Below are positions 1-10,701 of a stretch of 64,000 bases of DNA, piece after piece (position 1 is the first letter of the stretch; every line of letters starts with the position of its first letter). The notes under the pieces are model-generated. The model was not told the DNA's origin. It saw only the letters and a program-made list of their open reading frames with translations, and searched no databases. Location of the stretch: positions 1 to 64,000 of the forward strand of contig JAKUCV010001732.1 in NCBI GenBank assembly GCA_028386065.3. The letters are read 5' to 3'. The translations under genes were made by a program, and so were the position numbers. The stretch comes from Turnera subulata (taxonomy: Eukaryota; Streptophyta; Magnoliopsida; Malpighiales; Passifloraceae).

Positions 1-2018
1 TTCCTCGGAATGCTGTTCGTTATCAGCTCCTATATTGCAAATAATAGCACATATTCACATAAGATGCACATAAATGTAAATGATGCTATACCGTAAAAAT
101 AAAACTAATCCGATTCGTTTACGTCCCGATGAACCCCGTTATCATCATCATTCACTAATTATTATTCCTGCGTCAAAATTCTATACTATATTTATACCTA
201 GTTATTATTCTGGTATTACTTTGATAATACCCTTTCCAAAATATTTCCATAAGATTATTATGTCCATTTCTTACTTTCTTTTCCAAAAATTATAGTTATT
301 ATAAATTAATCCCTCTAGAAATTAATCGTATGTTCCCATTTTCATAGTGTACACCCTTATGGGTACTTACCACAGTCATTTTGTAGTTACCTTAGTTTCC
401 CAACATAATATGTCTAAGTAACTATTCCTAAAACATGACTATATATTAGTTCTATGCATTTTCCAAAAATAAAATTTATATACACATATCTAAAGATTAT
501 AAATATATATATCCAAGGTATCATTATTTATGTGTTACTCCTCAAAATAAGTAATTATTTATTTCCTAAAGTTATGTATTTGTATTACGTTTTATTATTC
601 TCTAGTAGAAAAATTATAATTATCAACCATATTATTACTTCTTTTTCCATTCAATTTCTTTCCCTGAGTTTTTACCTATTTTCCAGAAGTTCCCTCTTTT
701 TTTTTAAAATCCCAGAACTATATATATTCCTCTATTTTTATTCTTATTATTATCGTTATTATTTTGTTTTATTTTTAAATTAATTCGGACTGGGCCAAGG
801 TCCAAGCCCAATGCCTAAAACCTAAACCCAATCCAATCAACCTTAACCCACACCTAAAACCAAAAGCCCAAAATCCAAATCTAACACCTCAACCCAAGAC
901 CCAAATCCTAACCCAATTCTAACCCAACCCACACCTAAACCTAAGCCCCAAAATCCAAGCCCATTAACCAACAACAACCCAGCCCCTGCTAGGTCCAAAT
1001 CCATAGGCGTGACCCGGTCCATGACCCGTACACGGGCGGGTCTGCCTACTTCGCGAACGGGTCGTACCCATTCACAAATGGGTTGCTCACCTGGGTGGGT
1101 TGACGGCGACGGCGCGAGCAGGTGCAGGTGAAGGAAGGAGATGGGCGGTTCGGTGACGCGACGAACGCGAGGCACGGCTTGGGCTCACGTCGTCCGGTAG
1201 CGCGAAGCGAAGGAAGCAAGTCAGCCTCGTCGCTGCGTCTCCGGTCGGGTGGCGGTGTCTGCAGTGACGAACGATGCGCCCTCTCAGCGGCACAACTTGT
1301 GCAGGGGAGGACGGCGAGAAGACGAGAGGATGACGGCTCGGTAGCTTAGGTTGGTGGCCGGGTTGTGTGGAGGCGCCGGGGGTTAGTGGATTTGGTAGTG
1401 GATGGTGGTGGATGACGGCCGGTCACGGTGGCGGTGGCGGCAGTGGTGTGTGCTTGTGACGGCTTTGTTGTTTTTGTTTTGTTTGTTTTTTTTTTCTTAA
1501 AGGAATAATAGGTAAGGTATTAAGTTGGGCAAATTGTTGCAAAGGAGAATAGGTGGTATGAGTTGTCTGGTTTCTTGCTTGCAGAACAAAAATGAAGGTG
1601 AGTTTTTTTACACCATTTTGCTTGAAAATTAAGCAGTAATATAGGCTGAAAAGAAGGAATAAAATTCCATGGCCGACAACGTATCAATCCTTCAAATTAG
1701 CAGAATATTGACTATGAATAGCTTAATTGGATAGGAATAATTGAACCAGCAAAATGACTTAACTGCCCTTCTAACTCCTTCTGTGACAAAAACTTACCCA
1801 AGGGCATAATTGTCTTTTCGCAACTTCCAAATTCGGAAAATTCTAACTCGTCCCAAAAATTCCACAAAAATATCCGGAGTATGGAGTGAGACTCGGAATT
1901 GAAATCCAATGCTCGGTTTTCCATAAAATATTTACCAAAGATTATTTTTATTCGGTAAATTACTGTACAAAGCTTTTACAGTCCCAATAAAAACATAAAT
2001 TTTACCCGGGTCGTTACA
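1..2018 (-). repeat. Truncated long LTR of a Ty3/gypsy-like family
   Basis: The right end reads, on the minus strand, TGTAACGACCCGGG, matching in layout the LTR boundaries at 9,274 and 44,285. The body parallels the complete solo LTR at 41,556-44,285: AT-rich pyrimidine-tract part, then a GC-rich leader-like part (about 1,000-1,450), then the terminal block. Its other end lies beyond the window. No protein-coding region is credible; open frames around 843-1,349 are GC-rich shadows. The 780-1,000 stretch is full of degenerate CCTAAACCC/AACCCA words. No primer site or polypurine tract adjoins the boundary, so a solo LTR is more likely than an element end. Confidence 0.75.
1089..1090 (-). other. 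Splice-donor-like site in LTR leader
   Basis: Read on the minus strand the context is CCCAG|GTGAGCAACC, at the end of the GC-rich leader part of the LTR. Equivalent sites occur at 8,327, 43,370 and (plus strand) 5,981. Donor use is inferred, not shown. Confidence 0.35.
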
Positions 2019-2837
2019 TTTGATCCCTCAATTGGTCAATTTTTTAAGGTTTTAGTTCTTTTTACCGATTTTATCCCTAAATTTAGCACTTTACTATTCA
2101 AACAAGTTTACCCACCCAAAATTCGACCCAACTAACCGACCCAACCCAGAACCCCATTAAAAATTCTCCAACAAAAATATAACTTTACCTCCCAATATCA
2201 AAATTTTGGAAATCATTAAAAAAAAGACAAAAAATTTTATTTTTTTTTTAATAAAAAATTTTAAAGTAAATTATTTTTAGTTTAATTTTTTTAAAAAAAT
2301 ATAATTTTTTTGGACGTGTGGAGAAAGAAAGGAGGGAAAAAATAAAAAAAATAAAATTAGATAAAAAATCTAAATTATCTAATTGTTGAATTAAAAAATA
2401 ATTTAAATTATAATTTTTAATTTTTTAAAATTAATTTGTATTTTTTTTAATTTTTATATTTTTGGTGTTTAGGGGAAAGGAGGAGGAAGGCAAGAAAAAG
2501 AAAAAAAAACATAAAAAGAAAAAAAATATGTAGAAAAGAAAGGTTTAAATTTTAAAAATTTTTAAAATTAAAAGATAATTTTATTTATGATTTTTAAATT
2601 TTTTAAAAAATTTCAAAAAATTATTTGTATTTTTTTATTATTTTAAAATTTTTAATGTTTGGTGGTAGAGTTATTTGTTTATTGGAGATTTTTTAATAGG
2701 CTTCCGGGTTGAGTCGGTTAGTTGGGTCGAATTTGGGGTGGATAAACTGGTTTGAACTGTAAAGTGGTGAATTTAGGGGTAAAATCGGTAAAAGGGACAA
2801 AAACCTTAAAATTTTGACCAACTGAGGGATCAAAACC
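2019..2837. mobile_element. Mutator-like inverted-repeat element (non-autonomous)
   Basis: The first roughly 170 bases (from TTTGATCCCTCAATTGGTCA) recur inverted at the right end (about 2,655-2,837). Both arms carry the same landmarks in order: a GATCCCTCA start, TTTTACCGATTTTA, CAC/GCACTTTAC and CGACCCAACTAACCGAC. The core (2,220-2,650) is A/T homopolymer-rich and non-coding. Long terminal inverted repeats of this kind are typical of Mutator-like elements. No 9-bp target duplication is seen because the left tip abuts the LTR ending at 2,018, which probably inserted into the inverted repeat. Confidence 0.7.
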
Positions 2838-3189
2838 AATCAAAATTCAACACAAGGTTGAATTTTAATTCGAGGAGGCAACACAGGGAAGAAACGTGAC
2901 ATTAATCCCATGAAAATTATGCATAATATAAATGTTTATTTGAGATTAATATAGATGAAAATTCTGCAGATATTAAATACATAGTGAAACAATTAATAAT
3001 GCATAATACTAAATGCAAAATTTAAGAGAATTGATATTTGGTTCTATTTATATTCTATGAACCCTTATTTTCAACCTGTAAGAATTACTCATAAATCAAT
3101 TAAATTTATCATTTCCCTTAATAATATTACAACTTACAATTGTGGTTGATACAATGATACACTATTCTACAACTTACAATCATGGTTGA
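2838..3189. other. AT-rich spacer, nothing recognised
   Basis: AT-rich sequence with no credible ORF. A short direct repeat, ACAACTTACAAT followed by a variant of TGGTTGAT, occurs at about 3,130 and 3,170, just outside the LTR that begins at 3,190. Confidence 0.6.
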
Positions 3190-3782
3190 TGAAACGCCCC
3201 GACCCATATTTACCGTACACAGTAAACACGTGCCGGAACTGTGACAACCCAACCAGACAAAGCCCAGCATACAGTGTATACAACAGGAACACGGGCTCAA
3301 CAGCCCAAAATAAGAAACATCATAAATAACTAAACTGGCCCAACGGCCCAATAATAGTAGAAACAATGCACAGCGGAAGACTTTAATAACTCACAAACAC
3401 TGTATGCGACACTGATGCAAACTATGGACCAAGCCCCGTCCAAGGGATAACGCCGCAGCCTGTCTGGAATGCACCAATCCTGTACCAAAAATAACTCAAC
3501 CTACGGGATGAAAGCCCGCAGGTGAGGGGTGAGTCCGAAGTGCTCACCGACGAAGGAAAGACAATCAATATGAACACTGTAAATTACTCAAGTCGAAAAC
3601 AAGTAAAATCCACCAAAATACACCAAATCGAAAGACAGGACCCAAAACCGGTCCAAAACCCAAAAGACTCCAATAAAATCCAATTTTCCAGTTTTATCTT
3701 TCCGGGCCCCGTCACGGATAAGCTGAGGGTCAGACCTGGTTATCAACACATTCCGGGTGCCAGACCAAATCCAGAGAACCCA

Positions 3783-4184
3783 GGGATCGACATCCCAAAA
3801 ATACGAACCCAGGGATAGACATCCCAAAAATAATCACGGGATAGACATCCCAGGCATAGACATTCTTATCACAAGAACCCAGGTCACGGCCACCACGAAA
3901 CAGTCTTAAACCATCGAGTCGTACCACTACTTACCACGTGACAATTAAATTATCGTCATCAAAATCAAATTGTAGAGTTCGACATCCCTATCCAAAATAC
4001 CGGGATAGACATCCCATCCAAAAATCAAGGATCGACATCCTTGTCACAATTTATTATTAACCCATTTATACTTTGAACCAAAAGACACAGAAAATCGACA
4101 CGGGGATAAACATCCCAAGAATACCAAATCAAAATACTGGGATAAACATCTCGACAACAATCAAGACCATGGGATTAACATCCC
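3783..4184. repeat. GGGAT-N4-ATCCC palindrome array, copy 1
   Basis: Eight short hairpin-capable units at irregular spacing: 3,783, 3,812, 3,838, 3,992, 4,026, 4,103, about 4,138 and 4,171. The usual form is GGGAT(A/C)GACATCCC. The 4,026 unit is CAAGGATCGACATCCTTG, a 7-bp stem with paired changes on both arms. A further decayed unit (3,972-3,989) has lost its left arm. Spacers between units are unrelated. Confidence 0.9.
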
Positions 4185-5442
4185 GAGACAAACCACAACA
4201 AACACAATACCCAACAATGCAATAATCCACAAAACAAAATAACCGAGTAATACAGGCACATATTGAAGGATATCCATCCTCACCTTGGTTGATTACTCAA
4301 CTCCGGAAACAATGACCGGTCCGACGCCGGCTCCTCGGGAAACTGCCCGATATCCGAACCTATACCACAAAACAATATATACACATAAATGCACATAATT
4401 GGTATACTATGATGCCCATACTGCGAATTATACCCATCCCGGTTCTTATCCGTTATTATTATCTTTTGCCGAAAATATTTTACCATACGTATATCCGAAT
4501 ATAATTTCGGTACCATACTTTAATTAAAACTCTTTCAAAATATTTTCATAACTTAATTATACTTTTCCCAAAATATTAATTACCATAATTTTTCCAGATA
4601 ATAACCTATTTATAATTTCCAGAAAGTATATATAGTATTATCTTTTTCTCAATATATAATAATATTTTCCAACACAAAATATAATTACCTTTAATTTTCC
4701 AAGTACATATATATATATATACATATTCCACAACCATAATTTTCCAGGCAAAGTAATACATATATTAAATTTCCAGAAATTATTTCATGATATTTATATA
4801 TATTTTTTCCAAATAATATTAGTTTTTCTCCAAAACATAACTTAATTATTTATCAAAGTATATATATTTATATTTTAATAAAAATACCAGAATTAAATTG
4901 GAAATAATTTTTTCAAAATAAATATATAATTTTTTTCCAAAATTATATATCAGATTATGAATAAATAAATAAATATATATATATATAAATTGTTTTTTTA
5001 AAATTAAATAGACTGGGCCATGAATAGTGCCGGCCCAGACCAAGGCAGCAGGCCTGCCAAGGTTTGGCCCAGCACCACTCAGCCCAACCCAGCAGCAGAC
5101 CTAATGTAACGCCCCGAATTTTCAGTATTTAATTTTTTTATGAAATTTTCAAAATTTTTGGAATTTAAATTACTAATTTTACTCTTGGAGAATTCCTGGG
5201 TATTTATGATCAAGGGAAACATTTTATTTCCTTGGTAATAATATTTTTAGTGTGGAAATTAATCTTTATTCAGGATTAAAGTAGAAAATTGAGTATTATT
5301 TGTGTTTGTGTTTAAAACACAAGTTTTGGAATAGTATTGACCAATACTGCGTAGTTTTGGGAAGCCCAGTACATGAAACTCAAGTTTGAATGCGTTTTGA
5401 CCAGAGGAGTTTGGCGTGTTGACCTGGGGAGTTAAAGGATCG

Positions 5443-5520
5443 AAACGACGCCGTTTTGCTAACCAAAACGACGCCGTTTTATGCTCCGGCCGAACCCTAG
5501 GTTTACCCTAGGTATAAAAA
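5443..5520 (+). promoter_or_regulatory. LTR promoter: doubled AAAACGACGCCGTTTT and TATA box
   Basis: AAACGACGCCGTTTT at 5,443-5,457 is repeated at 5,465-5,480 with an extra flanking A. TATAAAAA follows at 5,513-5,520. A CT-rich stretch begins just downstream (about 5,530), as at many plant transcription starts. The near-palindromic doublet upstream of TATA suggests a protein-binding element of the U3 region. Confidence 0.65.
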
Positions 5521-5980
5521 GCATCTTTTCTTCCCTCTCTCCTCACTCTCTTCTCTTCTGATTTCGGCTGCCTCCCTCACCTCTCTCCCCACGAACCTCA
5601 CTCCCGAAATTCTCTGCTCAAGTCGTGGCTAACGGTCGCCACGTGATTTCTCCCCCTTTCTTTTCTTTTTCTTAATTCCCTATGATTTTCTCTCCTACAC
5701 CATACATGCCGCCATCATCTTTACTTTTCGCCGTCACCACCATCATGTTCTTCCTCCTCCAATCACGACGCCGCCACCATGGAGTTCTTGTTTGACACTG
5801 TGAGGAGCGACCAGGGGAAGGGCTCGGGGTGATGAAGACAAAGGGGGACTCGAGGAACGTCGTCACCGCCTGTGACGCCGGGCTGTGGAGCAGACCGTGA
5901 TGAGGTCTTGTGGGTTCTCTCCGGGTTGGATCGAGCATGGATTCGACGGAGGTGCCTTAGCTGCCCTTTGTCGATGCTCG

Positions 5981-5982
5981 GT
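5981..5982 (+). other. Splice-donor-like site in solo LTR leader
   Basis: ATGCTCG|GTAAGTCCCC lies about 460 bases downstream of the TATA box and closes the GC-rich leader. It corresponds in layout to the sites at 1,089, 8,327 and 43,370. Function is inferred. Confidence 0.4.
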
Positions 5983-7564
5983 AAGTCCCCGAAGACTCTT
6001 TCTTCTCCCTTGTTTCTTCTTCCTGTTCCTTCTATTTTTGGGGCCGATTTATTAATCGTGTGTGTGGTTGTTGCTGTGGTGTTGGCGTTTGATCGAATGG
6101 GTTTGAGGTCGGGTTGGCTGTGTTTGATGGGCGGTAGTTGCTGGTGTTGTTGGCTCTTGGCATCGGGTCGGCGTTTTTGTTTGTTGTTTGTCACGGCTCG
6201 GTGGTGGTGGTGCGGCTGGCCGCTGTTGTGGTGTTCGGTGGATGACAGTGGCGGTTGTGTCCCTGCCATTGTTGGTCGCTTTTCTAGAGTGGGTTTCCTC
6301 CAGCAGCAAGGAGCGAGGCTCGGTTGACTCGGATTTATGGTGTAGGGGTTCGAATCCAGAGCCTGTAATGCGGGTTGGTTATTCCGATTCGCTGTAGTTC
6401 TTTTCTCGGTTGTTATGGTTTTCCAGGCGAGGCTACCACGGGATTCTGGCAAACGGTTCATTGTCCTGGCAAGCATCGGAAGCAGACATTAAACGGTAAA
6501 CTCATGGCGATGCCGTATTTGGTTTTGTACATGTCTTGTACTGCATATAATTAGTGTATTGAAAGAAAAGGAATTAGTGGAAAACCGAGTGAGATGAGTT
6601 GAGAGGCGCGTGGCCGGATTCTTACCGACGCGGATAAGACTGTTAGGCCGGAAAGGCTGGGCTCGGGTTTACTAAGTGATATGATTTTTCATGACGGATC
6701 GGGCCAGGTCCATTATCTTCTTCATTTGATTTATGGATATGGAATGGACTTTAAGCCCAATGAATGGTAACTAAATTAAGATGGGCTTTAGGCCCAATAA
6801 ATGGATATTATTTTAAGATGGGCTTTAGGCCCAAAAGGTTTTTATGATGTGGGCCTTAGGTCCAGGTATAAAATTGGATTTAAATTTTGGGTTTAGACCC
6901 GGATTTCTTAGTAACGGGCCTAGTGTACGGTTTAAACTTAAGACGATGTCATTGGCATTCATTTATTCAATTGTCATGAATATATATCTTATATGGTGTG
7001 TATGTTGATAGGATGTTATGGACATGGGAATATCGGGGCGAAACGGGGCTTCGGGTTCCGAGACAAGTAAGATGGCCCAGGTGAGGACTTATAAACCTTT
7101 GTATGCATTACAGCCTACAATGCTCGCTTCATTGTCGTGGTTATAAAGTGGTATTAATTGCTGGTCTTGAATGCTGTATGCATGCTTGTCTGATGTGCTG
7201 ATGTTGTTAATTGCAAATTGTATATATTGATGATACCTCTGATGCAGTGTGCATGATTATGTGAACTGTGTACCAGTGTGATTTAATATGCCTGTCGAGC
7301 ATGACTTTGTTTTGCGTGTTAAATAACGTGATAAATGGTTTTGTGGTTTGTGTGGTGGACTGTGGGCTGGAGGCCCGGATTTGAGAATAAGATGTTAAAT
7401 CCACACAACTATGTTTGAAAATAACGTATGGTACAATTCTTAAAGGATAATTGAGAATAAAATACTATAATAATTCTACTGTGGGGCTGTTGACCGGTTG
7501 GTTCGAGCGAGAAGTGTTACCCCTCGGGATTTTATGCGGTTTAGCATATGGGTCTGTTATGACC

Positions 7565-7637
7565 GGTTCTACCTCCCTCTTTCTATCTCCCCCTTTCTAC
7601 CTCCCTCTTTCTCTCTGTCTCTCTCTCTCTCTCTCTA
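7565..7637 (+). repeat. CT-rich microsatellite
   Basis: CTACCTCCCTCTTTC-type units run into a (CT)n tract at 7,617-7,636, within the solo LTR. Confidence 0.8.
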
Positions 7638-8326
7638 TGGATATGTTTGGGCTTCGTGCCTGGTTTATTTGGGCTTATGCCTGGTTGTCTCATGAGACGG
7701 GACCGAGCTCGACGCACACAGTAGAGGGCCCTAATGAAATATTTAAACCTAATAACAAAGATAATAGTATAAGTAATGACAAGTGTTGGTTATAGTTTGA
7801 TGATGTCCTGCTCTGTGTATTGTGGTTGTTGTTGTTTGATGCCGGTGTACTTGTAGTTGATTTGTAGTTGTATATTATTGGTTTATTTGTTTGCGGTGAG
7901 ACAGTGGTTGGACTCACCCCCTCACAGTTTTACACAGGTTAGCTGATCGATGATCAGAAGAGCATATCAACAGGTGGCGGTGCTTACTTCTCCTCGGGTC
8001 GGATCCATAGAGTTCACTGCATGCATGTTACCACATGTATAGTCTTCCGCTGCATACTCGTTGTTGTGTAATTTGTTGTATAATTGTTCATTGATTATGC
8101 GGTTGATATTGTATCCCGTGGAGAAGGGCGTTTTGGTCACTTCACATGCTATACTTTCTTTAATGGATGATTTGGGATACGGGTGTCCCGGGAATGATAA
8201 GGGCAATTTGGTCAATCTATAATTAATTTATAACTTATATTAATAAATTGGGACATGGGCGTTTCACCCAACCCAACTGTTCGCGACCCGTTTCGTAAAA
8301 ACGGATCCTTGCCAAATCCGGGTCTT

Positions 8327-8328
8327 AC
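8327..8328 (-). other. Splice-donor-like site in LARD LTR leader
   Basis: Read on the minus strand: CCCGGAG|GTAAGACCCGG, about 615 bases downstream of the TATA box at 8,942-8,949. The second LTR has the identical sequence near 13,590. Confidence 0.4.
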
Positions 8329-8641
8329 CTCCGGGTTTCGGCGACGGCGGCGCGACAGGAGCGCGAGGGAAGGGCGAGCGAGCACAGCAGCAGCCGCGGC
8401 GGACGATGGCGACTCCATGGGCAGTGGAACGGCGGCGTTGCGTCGTCAGCGTGAGGAAGCTGGATCCGCGGGTCGCGCGGCGGGGCATCGGCGCGTCACG
8501 GTGCTACGGTGGACGGAACGACTCGGGGGCGACGGCAACAGGACGGCGACAGGGGGGCGAGCACGGTGGTGTCGGTGGCACAAGACGCGGCGGGGAACGC
8601 TACCACATGAACAGTAGCAGGGGAGCTCCGGTTGGCTACTG

Positions 8642-8941
8642 TTCCTTCCTCCATTTTTTTCCTTTTTTCCTTTTTTCTTATTTTCTTCTTTTTTCTCCCT
8701 TTTCTTTTGTATTTTCCGAATTTCCTTTTGTTTTTTTTTTCTTCTTTTTTTTCTCGTCCTCTCCCTGTTTTTTTTTTGTTTTCTTTTTTTTTCTATTTTT
8801 CTGTTTTTCTCTCTTTTTTCTTATTTCTCTTCTTTTCTCTTTTTTTTCCTTTTTCCTTTCTTTTTTTTTTTTTCCTCTTTTCCTCTCTTTTCCTTTTTCT
8901 CTCTTTTTTTTTCTTCTTCCCCTTCTCCTGCTTCCCTTCTT
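8642..8941. repeat. 300-bp polypyrimidine (plus) / polypurine (minus) tract
   Basis: Almost uninterrupted T/C, mainly TTTTC-type units. It lies directly downstream of the LTR TATA box on the minus strand, so a transcript would begin with a long purine leader. The homologous tract in the other LTR (13,930-14,080) runs into the assembly gap. Confidence 0.85.
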
Positions 8942-8949
8942 CTTTTATA
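8942..8949 (-). promoter_or_regulatory. TATA box of the LARD LTR
   Basis: CACAGCTATAAAAGAAG read on the minus strand, about 325 bases inside the LTR start at 9,274; spacing fits a U3 promoter. Supports the minus orientation of the element. Confidence 0.55.
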
Positions 8950-9434
8950 GCTGTGATTTACTATACAGCGTGTGACTCCTCAATAATGCAGCCTGTCTGC
9001 ATTACAGAGCGAGTCCGGTCCGGACCAGAAAATAACTGATACCCCCTTAGTTATTTTCCGGTGTGATTTTTCGAGAAATTTCGAAACCCGAAAAATACCA
9101 ACTTAGGCCCGAAAAATCCACGGAAAAATCACGAGCACGGGAAAACTCTCAGTTTTGAAAAACGACTCCCGATTTACCTTGAATTAATTACCCAAGATTA
9201 ATTCAACAGTAAATCACAGTAAAAAGACTTTTACAGTCCCGGTAAAAATTAAAAATTTTACCCAGGCTGTTACAGTCTACACATCTTAAAAAGAATTTTG
9301 TCCCCGAAATTCCGTCTTATCCGTGGGTCCTACCACGATAAGCTTCTGGCACACTCTGCCAGGTGTCCAACCTCAACCCGAGATACCGCTTATACCCTTA
9401 AGGGACATCTCGTCCTCTATAAGAACCAAACCTC

Positions 9435-9837
9435 ATGACTGGCATACTCACACACAGTCTTGGACTCTCCACTGAGATCAAGGACTACCTCAGACTCCGA
9501 GAACAACAGCTACATCGGCGGCACTGCTTTCCCAACAAGCTCCGATGAAGAACCTCCGAAGAAGCGCTTCAAGACAAACATCATCGGCTTGAAGGAACAC
9601 ATGGTCGTCTCCCCAAAAGGACGATAGAAACGTGCTCCCAAGAAAGCTGAGGACAAGAAGGGCAAGGCGATAGCTGAAAGCAGCACTCCGTAGCAGACAC
9701 TGACGCAGCTGAACGTCTCTCTGAAGAAGATCAGCTCGGCGGTGGCGCAAATCGAACTGGCGTACGCGGAGCTCTTCCCTCACATGAAGAACGTACAAAA
9801 ACTTGTAAAAGATCTAGAGAAGCAAGTAACTCAATAG
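9435..9837 (+). pseudogene. Broken plus-strand ORF with basic and coiled-coil-like segments
   Basis: I do not recognise the family. Reading starts plausibly at ATG 9,435, changes frame near 9,487, then continues to a terminal TAG at 9,835-9,837. In-frame TAG codons interrupt at 9,625 and 9,691. The middle encodes an acidic/serine stretch followed by basic clusters (PPKKRFK, APKKAEDKKGK) that resemble nuclear-localisation signals. The last 45 residues are rich in regularly spaced L/V/I with K and E, suggesting a coiled coil. It lies on the strand opposite to the retroelement, upstream of and in the same orientation as the intact ORF at 10,702. Its codons are GC-richer than the AT-rich bases that follow. 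It is either a second captured exon or an accessory ORF of the family. Confidence 0.5.
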
Positions 9838-10585
9838 AGTACTTCTTCTCCTGTTGTGAAACTATTATGAAATAAATAAAATAAGTTTCATTTTAAATCA
9901 AAATCTCTTGTGTTACGAAATCTCTTGTTAAACAGAAAAAAATAAAATACCCCAAAACAAAATAAAATTTAACTATAAGAATATAAAATTAAATATAAAG
10001 AAATTAAAAGAAAAACTCGTTTAACAAAATCAAAACATAAAGAAGTTAAAACAAAAATATATTTCATGATCGGTGCTCGTTTCGGACGTGAACATCCACG
10101 AACCCAAGAAACGTAACACGCGCAACTAAAGGTGTCGTCTGTCTCCCTCGTGGAAAAGACATCCGTTAACTCGCACGGTGACGATCACGAGCACGTACTG
10201 TGTCCCTCGAAAGAAACGTTACCCACTTGTTCACAAATTCCGCATGAGCCAAAAACGTCTGTCAAGACAACATACCTCTCCACGATGTCCGAACAACTGT
10301 AAACTTGTCGTGCATGTGCTCTACTCGAGGTATGGTCCCATCAGTCCAGCCTCAACGGTCACGAATGCATGTGATAAAAGATGCAGAAAAATATAGTAAA
10401 GCCATAAAAAAGAAAAGACAAAGTAGCCAGAGCGAAAGAAAATCATAAGATGGAAAAAAGGCTGAAAAACTCTGGCATGGTAGTCCGAAAAACGTATAAA
10501 GTAACAAGCAATAAATGAAAGCAACGGCAAATTTTCAAAAGCAAATCTTGAAAATCGAAAACAGTAAACACGCTCCCCATAAGAG

Positions 10586-10593
10586 TATAAAAG
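10586..10593 (+). promoter_or_regulatory. Candidate TATA box for the antisense ORF
   Basis: CATAAGAGTATAAAAGACGG lies 109 bases upstream of ATG 10,702, in plus orientation (against the retroelement). Between them is an A/C-rich leader without another ATG in good context. A downstream AT-rich region (11,386-11,470) with several AATAAT-like words could supply 3' processing. Confidence 0.5.
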
Positions 10594-10701
10594 ACGGAGC
10601 GGTGGGGTGTTAATCATCAAAGCATTTTAAAGCAACAAAACGCTAAGGCAACCAAAACCACAACGTTCAGCAAACAAAACACCACACGCTTCCAAAACAC
10701 G

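Larger units (their letters stand above)
5105..8266 (+). mobile_element. Nested solo LTR (3.16 kb), related long-LTR family
   Basis: Starts TGTAACGCCCCGAATTTTC and ends GGACATGGGCGTTTCA, so the tips form a near-perfect 10-bp inverted repeat (TGTAACGCCC/GGGCGTTTCA). It interrupts the host LTR: flanks are CCTAA (5,100-5,104) and CCCAA (8,267-8,271), and the undisturbed copy at about 13,530 reads straight through a single CCCAA. It has one TATA box and no internal duplication, so it is a solo LTR rather than a full element. It shares short blocks with the host LTR family (GTCTTCCGCTG near its 3' end, CAGGTGAGGA, GGACTCACCCC) but lies in the opposite orientation. ORFs inside (e.g. 5,763-6,476 minus, 5,872-6,327 plus) look like chance frames in the GC-rich leader. 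Confidence 0.85.
3190..9274 (-). repeat. 3' LTR of the LARD-like element (split by a nested solo LTR)
   Basis: Plus-strand ends are TGAAACGCCCCGACCC and GGCTGTTACA. On the coding (minus) strand the LTR runs TGTAACAGCC...GGGGCGTTTCA. It aligns through its length with 11,655-14,080, apart from bases 5,105-8,266 plus one 5-bp target duplication. In transcription order it holds a TATA box (8,942-8,949), a roughly 300-bp purine tract, a GC-rich leader ending at a splice-donor-like site, an AT-rich section, and the GGGAT-N4-ATCCC palindrome array. Confidence 0.85.

Noticed and set aside
780..1000. Telomere-like CCTAAACCC words
   Set aside because: Highly degenerate and within an LTR; no run of true telomere repeats.
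6337..6347. GGTTCGAATCC, a perfect tRNA B-box word in the solo LTR
   Set aside because: No A box at suitable spacing and no cloverleaf; single short match.
5763..6476. 237-codon minus-strand frame in the solo LTR
   Set aside because: Low-complexity T/Q/P/R composition, lies antisense to the LTR leader, no family resemblance.
8406..9039. Phe-rich frames of 135-189 codons
   Set aside because: They are translations of the TTTTC tract within the LTR.
10178..10396. 72-codon plus-strand frame between the two antisense ORFs
   Set aside because: Basic, Ser/Arg-rich chance frame with no recognised motif; may be leader or spacer.
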